DNA of 64,000 nucleotides, from positions 27,154,612-27,218,611 of the forward strand of contig JALGQZ010000011.1 in assembly GCA_023105745.1 (NCBI GenBank), written 5' to 3'. Source of the stretch: Austropuccinia psidii (Eukaryota > Basidiomycota > Pucciniomycetes > Pucciniales > Sphaerophragmiaceae). Below, piece after piece: positions 35,449 to 46,377 of this stretch. The translations under genes and the position numbers were made by a program. The stretch's first letter is position 1; every line of letters starts with the position of its first letter. The notes below the pieces were generated by a model, which was not told the origin of the DNA, ran no database searches, and saw only the letters and a program-made list of their open reading frames with translations.

Positions 35449-36165
35449 TTAAATTTTTCCCAAAACTCTGGATAATCTGTATATATTTTCCTCCCAGGTC
35501 TTGCAAAACACAATAATATCATTGATGTAAAGGATTAACCATACTTCTGGAATTTTTTCAGGAAAGATTTCATTTGTCATCCTTTGGAAGTGTGAAGGTG
35601 AATTTTTGATACCAAAAGGAATTCTCAAATATTCATACACCCCACAATGAACAATAATTCTCAAGTATTGTCTTGCCCCTGGTGTCACTACATTTTGATG
35701 AAATCCTTTAAGGGAATCCATGGTGCTTACATACACTGCTTGAGATATTTGTGTAGGTGCAATTTGTATTTTTTTTATTAAGTACCTATCTGGAACAGTG
35801 TAAGTGTTCAGAGCTCTAAAGTTCCCAACCATTCTGGATTTTCCATTATTCCATGCCACTATGACTGGTGTAGGTATTTCTACTTCCTCATTTTGGCCAA
35901 CCTTTTCTATTGCCCCCAGGTCTAGAGGTTCCTTAATATGGTGTTCCAGTGCTTCTCTTGATTCTGAGCTTTCTGGATATTCAGGTATTCTCAAGAGTGG
36001 TGGGTAATGCCTCTCAATATTCATAATAATGTCAACTTCACCACCAACAATTTCCCCTAGTGGTTTTTTATCTGATTCAAAGTCTTCTTTGTGGTCATAT
36101 AAAAGGGAAGAAGGTTCACATTCCTGTTTATCAGTAAGATGAAGACTTATTTCAGCTTCATTCAA
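35449..36165 (-). pseudogene. Gypsy-2 RT fingers and palm
   Basis: Contains ERHYPPLLRIPEYPES, TPVIVAWNNGKSRMVGNFR (Asp to Asn in the usual GDFR, codon 35821-35823), VSTMDSLKGFHQNV with the first catalytic Asp, LRIPFGIKNSPSHFQRM, and LYINDIIVFCKTW. The YxDD box is therefore Y-I-N-D, the first of its two aspartates changed to Asn (codon 35521-35523), which should abolish polymerase activity. Confidence 0.88.
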
Positions 36166-36282
36166 CTATTTAGAATTGAATTTTTCTAACTTCAAGTTGA
36201 CTGGTGATACTTTATTAACTATAATTTGTCTCTTAAGAGGTAAGAAGGAAAATTTTTGATGCTTATTGTCCCCAATAGTAAG

Positions 36283-36829
36283 CTATCTGTCTTCTTTGTT
36301 ATGTAAATCTATGCCATACATGATTAAATAATTATTTCCCAATATAAAATGGGTACTAGAGAAATTTTCCATAACAAATTCAACAGTTATTCTTAAATTT
36401 ACATTGATATGTGGAAATATGAAAGTATTTTCAAATATCCCCAATGCTTTCATTGGATTATTTGCACTGTTGAATTTTATTCCATCAATTGATAATGATT
36501 GATCTTCAATATTTGGTACACAATTCTTAAGAAAATATTTTCCAACACAAGAGCAGGAGGCTCCTGGGTCAAATGAAAGCTTAGTGGGTCTTTTTATCAA
36601 TTAGTACTTTTGTTATACAGGGATTACAAGTTTTATAACCTTTTCCTCTGTTTGGTTTTGTTATCATAAGTTGTGCATCTTTAAGTGTTGATAATTCAAG
36701 TTGACTATTACTTAATTGTGGTAAATGGGAATAAGAACCCCTGATGTCAAATGTGACATTGATATTTTCTATATCTTTTGGAGATTCACAAAATATTGAT
36801 GGTTTATAATCTGAATTTTCTTCAATCAC
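36283..36829 (-). pseudogene. Gypsy-2 aspartic protease and Gag tail
   Basis: Two overlapping frames, 36829-36581 (acidic Gag tail; NINVTFDIRGSYSHLPQL, KPNRGKGYKTCNPCITKVL) and 36600-36283 (protease). The catalytic loop reads LSFDPGASCSCVG: Pro replaces Ser/Thr of the D-[ST]-G motif (codon 36565-36567). A one-base shift near 36590 joins the two parts. Confidence 0.8.
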
Positions 36830-36919
36830 ATCCTCTTTTTCAAAATAAGGTTCTTTCTCAATGTTAATTTCATTTATTTTTTCCCTTTTTGGACATGTAT
36901 TAGCTAAATATGTGGTGCT

Positions 36920-37567
36920 TTAACAAATATGGCACTTTCTGATTACATCTGCAGATTTATACTTCATATTATTAGAGTCTTCTTTGTGTTTTTTTTCCAC
37001 AGAATCTTTGCAAGGTGTATTAAACTGAGTTTTGAGATTCACCCTACAAGAACCAATTGTGGTTCTGGTGGTTACTTCTTCCAATGAATTCATAATATCT
37101 TCTGCTGAGGATTTTTCAGTAGTCCTGCTTTTTACAGAATGCTCTAAGTCACCTCCACATTGTCTCAGAATTTTTCTGTGAATCATAAATTCTGACATGT
37201 CAGGATATAATTCTGTTAATCTCTCCTTCTGTTGGCAGAACCATGGTGAATCTTTGTCTTTATCAACATTAGATTTGGCATATTCAAAGGGTTTTTCAGC
37301 TTTAAGTCTCCAAGAATCATTGGCCCATTTGTTAATAATTTGGGCTGTCTACCAAGTCCAAGTTTGGTGTCCATGTGCTTTTCTTAATTTGATATCCCAT
37401 CTATGGGCTGATCTGGTAGACAAGGTGTTAAATATTTCTGTTACCAACCTGTATGGTAATTGAAAATATTCTTTAATCATTTCAATACCTCTTATTGATT
37501 CCATATTGTCATACTCCCCTTCATCACTGAAGTGAGACCATTCTTTAAGTTTTGGTACTTCTTTCAT
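36920..37567 (-). pseudogene. Gypsy-2 Gag
   Basis: Segments 37567-37349 (VPKLKEWSHFSDEGEYDNME ... STRSAHRWDIKL) and 37198-36920 (FMIHRKILRQCGGDLEHSV) match the Gag domain of Gypsy-1. The zinc knuckle begins CHIC, then has a TAA (36920-36922) and a Tyr where the His ligand belongs (36908-36910), followed by ANTCPKR. Region 37199-37348 carries further stops. Confidence 0.8.
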
Positions 37568-39224
37568 GAGTGCTTAGCCCATTGATGGCTCCAAGCTATG
37601 GAAAGAAGTGGAAAATTCATTCTTTTATTGTGAATTTTATAAATCCAACACCTGTGGGTGTGAATTTCTTGTACCCTCATTTTGATTTAGAGGTGTAGAC
37701 ATTCTTGGTAAGGTGTGCAGTAATTGTTCAATATCATTCATTTCAATGGTGGTAAACCTTTGGGAATTTCTTAATTCATGTTGGAAGCCTTGCATTAAAT
37801 TTTTTACTTCAATTTTATACATTTCTTATTTATTTTTCAATTCTTTCCATAATTCTGTCTGTCTAGTATTATCAGCAGTCACTTGATTCAATTTCATTGT
37901 TTATTTTGAGACTTCCTCTTGTGAGGTGTCAAAACACTTTTTCAAGGCAATTGTATATGTCTTTACTTCAGTAAATGAATTTGAAATTTCATCAAGGACT
38001 TTCTTTTATCTTCTTTGATGATATTTCTGGTCTGTTTTATTCTTTTTTCAATCATTTCATCAATATTGAATTTGGAATATTTATCTGTTAATTCTTTGAT
38101 AATGAAAGATTTCTCATTTATTCTATTACCAAATTAATTGTAATTATTGGAAGTTTTGATTGTTCTTAAAGTGTTTTCAAAACACATAAGTGTTTCATTT
38201 ATTTGGATTGGACTTGATCTATTTGTCTTAAGATTGTTACAAATTGATGCATTTTCAGCAGAAATATGACTTTTTACGTCATTCATAGCTATGTACAAGT
38301 TTTGAAAACCAACCAGAATGTCAGGAATAATTTCTGATATTTCAATCTGGCTTCCTCCCTTTTCTGTAATTCCATCATTGTTCTGGCTGTCTGAAATACA
38401 TTTTTCAGGGCATCCTGCTGAATCTTTGTGATTCTGTAGGCCTGGCTGTATGGTTTTGTGTCTGGTGCTTTTCCTTGGCCCTTATTCTTACCTTGTGGCT
38501 GCTTTTCCACATTGGAGTTGCTTCTTCTGGCTCTTGGGGCTGTTTTTAGCACTTTCTTGGGTGGTGGAGGCTTGTTTTTCCTCCATCCTTCTGTTAAAAG
38601 CATGTTTTTCATTTCCATCCATTGAGTACCTTACAACTGTTGGGATGGTGCAGAAATTTTCTGACAGTAAGGTAAGAATTCATTCAAATTTTCCACAGAT
38701 CTGCAAGGATCTGGTACCCTTTTTGCTACAATGAATTGTGGTAAGTCTCCTGGCTGTCTCTGTATATGTCCACAGAGGCTTCTTGTTGCGGTGTCAGCTC
38801 TTTTTGAAGGTAAAACATTATTATCATCTTCAGAATGGCATAATTTGTCAGTTTGGGATTCATTTACTTACCCGTGTCCCTCTGTAACTCATTGTCTTCT
38901 GCCATAATCATGTCTATAACCTTTTTGAGATCTGCTTGAGGGGCTATAGCCGGCTCCTGATTTGATTGAAGGCATAATTATGATCAAAAAGCTTAAAAGT
39001 AGTAATTTTATGTCAAAAAACTCATTATTGGCCAAATTCTTTGCTTTCTGAAGGGTATTAATTATGCCAAAATTAATTAATTCAGAAGAAATTGGCTCTG
39101 GTTTGTTATTCTGAGTTTTAATAACAGTACCATTATGCTCAGAATTGACATCACTTGCAGGGATAATACTAGTAATTATCAATGCTTTTTCAATGTTTTC
39201 TTGTCTTACCATGTTTTCAGACAC
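37568..39224 (-). pseudogene. Gypsy-2 upstream Gag-like region
   Basis: Three short open pieces: 39224-38889 (first ATG after the primer site, MSENMVRQENIEKALIIT), 38618-38289 (basic, KVLKTAPRARRSNSNVEKQP ... NVFQTARTMMELQKREEARL, matching the basic tail of Gypsy-1 7417-7061) and 37822-37637. Between 37830 and 38285 only broken frames remain. No named domain is recognised. Confidence 0.6.
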
Positions 39225-39435
39225 TAAAAGTCATGAAAAAAGCAATCAATTAAGTAAAAACAGGTTTTTCAAAAGAGAAATGAAAAAAAAGCCTCACTTA
39301 TAATATGAAAAGTTTTATTTTTTTATCAATTTTTTGAAATATAATATGAGTGTTTTTTATGAATTTTTTCGAATTTTTCAATACAAGAAAAAAGCTTAAA
39401 AAAGTAAAATAATTTATGTCACAGGTGAAATATAA

Positions 39436-39451
39436 TGGCTGGGCCCCCAAA
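39436..39451 (-). promoter_or_regulatory. Primer-binding site of Gypsy-2
   Basis: Directly inside the 5' LTR the minus strand reads TTTGGGGGCCCAGCC. The first ten bases equal the Gypsy-1 site, supporting a shared priming tRNA whose 3' end would be GGCCCCCA. The tRNA is not identified. Confidence 0.6.
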
Positions 39452-41198
39452 TGTAAGGTGTGGATTTGAAACTTTGATTGAAAATCAAGTACTTTTCCTG
39501 TCCTCAAAATTTTTATAAGGCACAATATCATTAAAAATATTAAGAATTAATATTTTGAAGAGAAAGAATGCCAATTTTATTTTTTTAACTTCATAAGTAT
39601 AAAACAATAATAATAAGTATTTAGTTTTTTACCAAAAATAAAAATTTATCCAAAAATACTCTACAAGAGATATTTAATTCTACAAAAGAAATTTCAATTG
39701 GAATTAATTGAGAAAAGAAAAGGAAGAAATTGATATAAGAACAAAGTCTTTAAAATAAATATCAAAGAGAAAACAATGCCAAAAGTGACCCGAGTGAATT
39801 TGGAAACAAATTGACAAAGTTAACAGCAATGAAAGATGCTATAGTTCACTTATGGGGTGGTTCAAGGGTAAAAATGATTATATTTATTTTTTCACATGGG
39901 TAAAAGGTTCAAAATAATTTAAAAATGGTGTTTTGAATCTTTTATTGATTGGTTTGACAGTGTTTAAACTGGTTATAAAAGAAAAAGACTCTAACATAAA
40001 GAGAAAAGTGGGGAAAAGAAGACAGCCTTATATAGCCACCAATTCTCTTACTCAAAAAGTAAATTTAACTATTTTCAGTCGTGAAAAAACACTTTGAAAA
40101 CAAAAACCCAATTATGGCATCATTTAACCGTGGTTTATACCAAAAAAGGGCTGGTTGTAGCCACTTTGGACCCTTAAATCAGCCATTGCTATAGTAATAT
40201 CTGTTTTCAAGCCTTAAAATCATGTCATAATGTGTGTAAGAGACTTCAAAGCCAGTTGAAAGTGTTTTTACTATTATTTCTATAGCTTAATGGTAGTTTT
40301 ACCATCTGAGAAACAGTTGAAACTGCCCTGGTTGGTATCAAAAACTCATTATCAATTGAGACAGAGACCCTGTGACTCAATTCTAGGCCAAAAGGTATGA
40401 ACCTTTGCATGGATTTTGACATCTCATGCCTTCCAATAAGAAATTTGGGGGTCTGACTCCCCCTTAGAGCCAAGATTCCTTTTCCCCCCAAATCAATCTT
40501 TCCAATTTTTTTTCTCTTTAATTCCTCATAATGTATTATACTTTTAATTTACATATGTAATTCAATTGATTTTTTACAGTACATAGCTGTAATCATTGAT
40601 AAATCACATTCAAATTGAATTTCACTTATATAATACACATGCACATTTTGACATTTCAATTGAAAATACTTCAATTCCTCATAGCTTCTAAGCTACACAC
40701 AACACCTCAATTTTAACACCAAAATTTATGGTTAAAGCCACATTTGATGTGAATTAAATTAAAGTTTTGAGTATTTTCAACTTTTGTACAGAATATTCTG
40801 GAAACTTAATTTAAGCTTATTTAGAGTTGAGTTACAGAATGTTTACCCAGAGGTGACCCCATGTTATTTTTTATGAGGAATCCAATGGTGAAAAAATTTT
40901 CATATGTTTAATTATTTGATAAAAAGCTATAATAATTTTTACTTAATGTTTTTCCAAAAATATTTTAATTTTAATATTTTTGTTAAAAATTCATTTTTAC
41001 TTAATTTTTTCAAGTAAAAATGTAATTTCGAAAGTTCAATTTTAAATTAAAGTTAAAATTTCAATGTTATATATAGATTTTATATTTATATTTTAATTTT
41101 TTATTTTATAATATAAATAAATTTATCTTATTCACAATTGTATAATTTTTTATTATTTGTGGTATTTTGGGTGTATAAAAATACCTCTAAGGCTCACA
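39452..41198 (-). repeat. 5' LTR of Gypsy-2
   Basis: 1747 bp, about 83 bp shorter than the left copy through several small deletions. Same TG...CA termini. A minus-strand TATATAAGG box lies at 40026-40034, at the place of TATAAAAG in the other LTR. TATTA follows at 41199-41203. Confidence 0.92.
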
Positions 41199-41203
41199 TA
41201 TTA
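41199..41203. repeat. Right target-site duplication of Gypsy-2 (TATTA)
   Basis: Matches 31213-31217 exactly and marks the outer end of the right LTR. Confidence 0.9.
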
Positions 41204-42434
41204 TATATTAATATATTTATTTTAATAATTTTTATTCCATAATTGTAGTAATTATTTATTATTATAATTAATTTTTCTCTCATTATTCATTCAAATCTGG
41301 AAATTCAGAGTAAAATAAGTAAAATAAGTAAAATATCAGTAATTTTTACTTATTGTTTCATAGTCAAACCTTATATGGTGGGTTTAATTTTTGGTTAAAA
41401 AGACAATGTGACAAATTCATTCAGGAAAAGGTTTATAATTATTATGTGGTTATTTATTCCTTCAACACATCATAATTTAATTGGTAACTGAGTTGGCCAG
41501 ATCATTAAGTAAAGATTACTGAGGAAAGAAAAAATAAAATTCCAGGGTAGTTTCTAAGCAAAGGGTTCTAAAGATAGTACTTAGGCCTTTGGGTATGTTA
41601 ATATTTAGATCAAACTTTCCTCCATAGTGGGAGATTCTTCTCTGTTTAAAAAGTCTTAATGTATTTTGGAGAATCCATGAAGCCTTTCATGGGAAATTAT
41701 GGCTCTCACAAAGTAGGGCTAAGATGGCCATTGAAATGCTTTGAGGTGATGGATTTTGTTCCTATTAGTATGGATTAAAAATTTTTGAATCAAAATGTGA
41801 TAAACTTTGTTGTTTCTTATGAGTTATATTCCAATTTTTTGAATCAAATTGTGGTAAATCTTTTTTTCCTGATAAGCTATATTTAGTATTGACATGGGAA
41901 ACACATGTATCAATAAATTAATATTTTTTGTGTTTTCAGATGGTCTTTTATTAACTATCCTAGTAGATAAAGGCTTTTCCCCCTCAGGATGGTTAGAGTT
42001 CCTTTCATTTTAAGCCTTCTTAGCATCCTTGAAAGAAAATTTTGTGCAGAACCTATAGTCATAAAGATTGAATCAAAAAAATATTCAATTTCTCTCTGGT
42101 TCAAATGAGTTGCTTTCAATATTATGAAATGAATTTATATTTTATGGCTTTAGATATTTAAATTGAATATCTCAATTTTTATTGAATGGCTTTTTGTTCT
42201 AACATGTTTTTAGAATATTGCAAGACAAATCTTCATTTGGGAAAAAAATAAAATTAAATATAAATATTTCTTGAATTAATGATCACTTTAATAATAGGAG
42301 GAAAATCTTTTAATAAAAAACAATTTCTCACTAATTTTTCAATTTTCAAAATATCTAATATCATTTCCAATCTTTCTTTGTTAAAAAAACCCCACAATTA
42401 GCTTAACTAAATATATTGGCCAAAACAATGTTCT
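41204..42434. other. Intergenic AT-rich sequence
   Basis: No gene, repeat family or regulatory element could be supported between Gypsy-2 and the Harbinger-type element. Confidence 0.4.
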
Positions 42435-42439
42435 TAATA

Positions 42440-42466
42440 GGGTGTGTCAAAGTCACCAAATCCTGC
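42440..42466 (+). repeat. Left terminal inverted repeat of the Harbinger-type element
   Basis: Twenty-seven bases beginning GGGTGTGTCAAAGTC and ending AAATCCTGC. The mate at the right end differs mainly by C to T changes and one indel near the tip. Confidence 0.85.
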
Positions 42467-42716
42467 CTTAAAATAACGTGGAATTTGGAACCCAAATCCC
42501 AACACTAAATCCCAGGTTTTTTATGTGTAAATCACATTGCATTTTAACTGAGTCCCCTGGTATTTTGACCAAATTCCATGCATCTGGAATTTTAGTTTGT
42601 AACCTAACCCAAATGAGTATTCACAATTAATAACTGTAAAACATATTCTTCTACACTCCATTTTGGAAAATCTGACCAAACAGCTTACAGTCCATTTATA
42701 CTTCTTCATCCATATA

Positions 42717-43322
42717 ATGATGCCTTTTTCCAAAGAAAGACACATCAAGTCAGATATTAAGATCACCTCTGGCCTGCCGCATCCATCAGGTCACTCAATA
42801 CGTACAGATTATTCAGCCATAATTGATTGGCTTTAAGTCAAATCCAATTTGGAGTCATATTTTGGTACTAGTGGTTTAACATCTATTGGAAGACCTACTT
42901 CATCAAAGCAGCATGGATTTCAGCTTATGGCCATTGAGGTCAACAAGAAATCATGAAATCTCCTAAACCTTAGCTCAAGCAGCATCTGAGATCAATGGCA
43001 AACATATAAAAAGAAGTATATGGCAGCAAAAAAAAATTGAAAATCTAACTGGGGCTGGAATAACAGAAGAAGATGTGAGTAAAAATCTTGAACTTATGTG
43101 TCCTTGCTATTCTGAAATGGATGTGCTCTTTGACCACAAGCCCAATGTCACTCCCATTTCAAGCTATGATTTTCAAGAACAAAAATTGAAAAAGAAAAGT
43201 GGAATTGTGCATTGGAATTTAAGGAAAAGCAATGCCAGATGGATCTCACTATAGCGGCATTGTCATCAAGAAGGCCAATTGCGGAGCTGGAATACATTCT
43301 GACATTAATCAATGAAAAATAA
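42717..43322 (+). pseudogene. Myb/SANT-like DNA-binding protein of the Harbinger-type element
   Basis: The start ATG at 42717 gives MMPFSKERHIKSDIK, then DYSAIIDWL, a TAA, NLESYFGTSGLTSIGRP, KQHGFQLMAIEVNKKS, and DQWQTYKKKYMAAKKK: the helical pattern of the fungal Myb/SANT-like family with a conserved FxTYKKxY block. An A-run at about 43027-43036 shifts the frame, after which ENLTGAGITEEDVSKNLELM, CPCYSEMDVLFDHKPNVTP follow; a second shift leads to the C-terminus IAALSSRRPIAELEYILTL ending at a TAA (43320-43322). In Harbinger elements such a protein binds the ends and brings in the nuclease. Three stops and two shifts make it non-functional. Confidence 0.78.
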
Positions 43323-43963
43323 TATATTAGGTATACATCATGTTATCATTTTATATGTGGTGTTTTTTTAAATAAAACAGATTTTTATGTGTAATTATTG
43401 ATCTTATGGCGTGAAATCTAACTGCAATTTTTTGCAAAATTGAAAATTCAATGTTTATGCGTAATTGGGGAACCAACTTGCAATTGATCTTATGTTGTGA
43501 AATTTAATTGAATTTTATTACAAAATTAAAAATTTGGGAAAGTTTTGCATCAAGATTTTATTCCAAGTCTGTTCCAATTGAAATTGAAGGCTCCCTCTGT
43601 ATTTAATTTCTTTTGGATTTTTTGTAAAATACAAGTTGATGGCCACTTTTTCCCTTTTTTTTGAAATTGTATTTTATGTCATTTTTTTATTTTTTTTATT
43701 TTTGCTTGTTTTTCTATATTTTTCTTATTTTGAATTTTGAATTTTTTTCAACTTTTAATTTTTCTTTTTATTTTGTATTTTTAATCTTTAATTTTTTATT
43801 TTCACCCCTCACTCTTCAATTTTCTTTTTTTTTGGATTATTCAAAAAAAACTCACTCTTCTTTTTTAATTCAGGTAAGTAATTTTTTTTTGTTTTTTTTC
43901 ACAACTCTATTTTTTTGAACTGATTCTAATGATTTTTTATTTTTTTTATTTTAAAGCTTTCAT

Positions 43964-44025
43964 CCACCTCCAATATACCCCCGCCCATCACCTTCCACCT
44001 CCAACATCCCCCCACCCATCACCTT
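43964..44025 (+). repeat. 31-bp C-rich tandem duplication
   Basis: Units at 43964-43994 and 43995-44025 (CCACCTCCAATATACCCC / CCACCTCCAACATCCCCC, both ending CCCATCACCTT), with a partial third unit after 44026. The stretch is strikingly C-rich for this AT-rich region. Confidence 0.85.
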
Positions 44026-44078
44026 CCACCCCCAAAACCCCCCAGTCACCCTGGGAGGTTCCAGGGTTTAATCCTCTT

Positions 44079-44146
44079 AAAACCTTCCAAATTGATTTGG
44101 AAGGTTTTTTTATTTTTTGATTTTAATGGCCTCCAGAGGCCATTAA
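44079..44146. repeat. Two perfect inverted repeats inside the Harbinger-type element
   Basis: AAAACCTTCCAAAT (44079-44092) pairs with ATTTGGAAGGTTTT (44095-44108), and TTAATGGCCTC (44123-44133) with GAGGCCATTAA (44136-44146). Both have 2-base loops and a T-run nearby, so each could form a hairpin in DNA or RNA. Confidence 0.85.
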
Positions 44147-44149
44147 CAT

Positions 44150-44900
44150 CATTTATTTTATTTTTTTTGATTAATACTGTACTGATGTTGATTTTTTTTG
44201 ATTTTTTTTTTCTTAAATCATAATCATATTTATGATTATTATGATTATTACTGATTTTTTTGATTTTTTGGTTTTCTTTTTTAATCATCATTCATTACTG
44301 AGCTATGGTTTTTTTGTTTTTTTAAATAATCATCATAAATTACTGATGATTGTTTTTTTTAATAATAATAATCTGCTGATGATACTTTTTTTTAATCATG
44401 AATCTTCTGATGATTCTTTTTTTTTTAATCATAACAATCTTTATGATTTTTTTCTTTTTTTTTAATCATCATCATGAATCACTGATTTTTTTTGATTTTT
44501 TTTTATTTTTTTTAATCATAATTAATCACTGATGTTTTTTTTTTAATCATAATGATCTTTATGATTTTTTTTTGGTTTTTTTTTAATCATAATCATTACT
44601 AACCTCCTTTTTTTCCTTTTTTTTAATCATTATCATTAATCACTGATTATTATTCTTTTTATTTTTTTTAAAAATCATAATCATCGGTATGATTTGTTTT
44701 TTCTTTTTTTTTGATCATTATGATTACTGACCTCTTTATCTTTTTTTAATCATAATAATGAATCACTGATGATTAATTTTTTTTATTTGTTTTTAAATCA
44801 TAATAATGTTTAATTTATGATGATTTTTTTCATTTTTTTTTGATTATTATCATTATTCTTTTATTTTAATTTTTGTTTGATGTTTTTATTTATTTGTTGA
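44150..44900. repeat. T-run / AATCAT minisatellite-like array
   Basis: More than a dozen irregular units of a long T-run followed by AATCATnATnAT and ACTGATGATT, each unit roughly 35-60 bases. AATCAT and ATGATT alternate, so neighbouring units can pair as hairpins. It separates the Myb/SANT-like gene from the second plus-strand gene. Unit boundaries are approximate. Confidence 0.7.
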
Positions 44901-44936
44901 TATAGGGGTGGATTATTCATAAGGGTTTATTGTGCA

Positions 44937-46139
44937 ATGTCATTTTATTTCAGCCTCCTTCCTTCCTCTTTGAAATTCAAAAAGAAACATCCTCCTGCCT
45001 CTCACTCTTCAAATCATTCTGATAATGTCATGGTTAGGACTAAACCAGACTCAGCAAATCATCAGAATAATTTGAATGATGTTGAAAGTACTATTCCACC
45101 TCTTGATTTCATGGTTAGGACTAAACCAAATATAGAACATCATGAGGATAATAATACCAAATCAAATCATAAAAGAAAACTCACCCAAAGCCAAAGACAA
45201 CACATCCATTATTCAAAACGAATCATGTCTCACCTTGGCCATTCAAACACAGAATAAAAGAACTTTTCAACCATTTCAGTTGACAAGAAATCAGCTAATG
45301 CATCATGGTTAAAACTTCCATCACTCAACACTCTACCCCATCCTTATGTACTCATTGATAAAACCAGAAAGCTACTTTTACCTGTAATAATATATGAAAT
45401 AACCCCTTTAAATAATTCCTCTGGCCACTCTCAAATGCTGCAAAACCTCATCATGACATTAATGTCCTTATCTCAAAATAGACAAGAAATTAAAACCAAT
45501 AATCAACTCCTACATGGAATTATGAAAGGTATTGGGTTTTGTCCTGGTTCAGATTCTGGCAAATCTGCAGGTGTGTGATCTTTTTTGCCCATTATTTTAA
45601 TAATTATTAAGTAATTTCAATATTTTTAGGGGTTTACTCCAGAAAACCTGGCTTTACTCCTCATCAAATTGAATTGTATAACATTTAATGGACCAAACTT
45701 CAACAATATGGTAAATTCATTTACTCAATAACATCACATTTTTCAAACGTAGTTGCAAATGAAAGTCATTAATTAATGGAAGCAGCCAAATTACCAAACT
45801 TCAGTCAACTCAAATGGACTTCTTCCAATAAAAAGGAAGAATTCAAGTCTTTCAAAAATTTCATTGTCACTAAAGATGGATTTTTCAATAAGCCACACCA
45901 AGATTTAAATGATCTCAATGCCTGGACTTATGGTATAATATCTTTTGTATCAAAAACAAATTTCCATCCCCTTCCAACTGTCTTCCCCCCTCTGGGCATG
46001 GCTTGCACTTCCCCAAATTGAAAATGGAGATCAATTTTTCAAAAAAAGCCTGGCATCATGGAAATTCTTTAGAAGACATCAACAATGGTTCATCATACAA
46101 AAAACCCTCTTCCAGAAATTATCAATCATTACAAAATAA
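44937..46139 (+). pseudogene. Second plus-strand gene of the Harbinger-type element, unknown role
   Basis: Not a family I can name. It reads KFKKKHPPASHSSNHSDNVM ... KRKLTQSQRQHIHYSKRIMS, a TAA at 45255-45257, then on in the same frame (STISVDKKSANASWLKLPSL, MTLMSLSQNRQEIKTNNQLL) to a likely intron 45571-45629 (GT...TTTTAG, phase 1). After it come VYSRKPGFTPHQIELYNI, a stop, and AKLPNFSQLKWTSSNKKEEF ... NDLNAWTYGIISFVSKTN. Conserved frame across stops and an intron argue for a real former gene. The true start is uncertain: CAG just before 44955 could be a splice acceptor of an upstream exon. Confidence 0.6.
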
Positions 46140-46377
46140 CTCATTTTGGATTTTCTTTTCAAATCAACCATAAATTATTCAATTTAGGTGACAAATTCTT
46201 GAAAATGATCCCCCACTGAAATTAATTGAAAAGTCAATGGGTATTTTGAAAGAAATATGCATGACCAAAAAAGAACTAAAAAAATATTAATTCTAAATAT
46301 TTTTATTTTACCAATAACATCTCCAATCTGTTTTATGCCATTAAATTAAATACATAAATAAATTGTCCTGATGAAAT

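Larger units (their letters stand above)
31218..41198 (-). mobile_element. Gypsy-2: complete but decayed Ty3/Gypsy chromodomain retrotransposon
   Basis: LTRs 31218-33047 and 39452-41198 enclose a minus-strand internal region with the same gene order as Gypsy-1. A perfect TATTA duplication flanks it. By eye the first 104 aligned LTR bases differ at 14 sites, so it is clearly older than Gypsy-1 (about 5 in 110). Catalytic residues of protease, RT and RNase H are altered and pol has stops and at least one frameshift, so it is dead. Confidence 0.93.

Noticed and set aside
43661..43918. 85-codon plus-strand frame resembling a membrane protein
   Set aside because: Phe/Leu strings come from T-runs; low complexity and no conserved feature.
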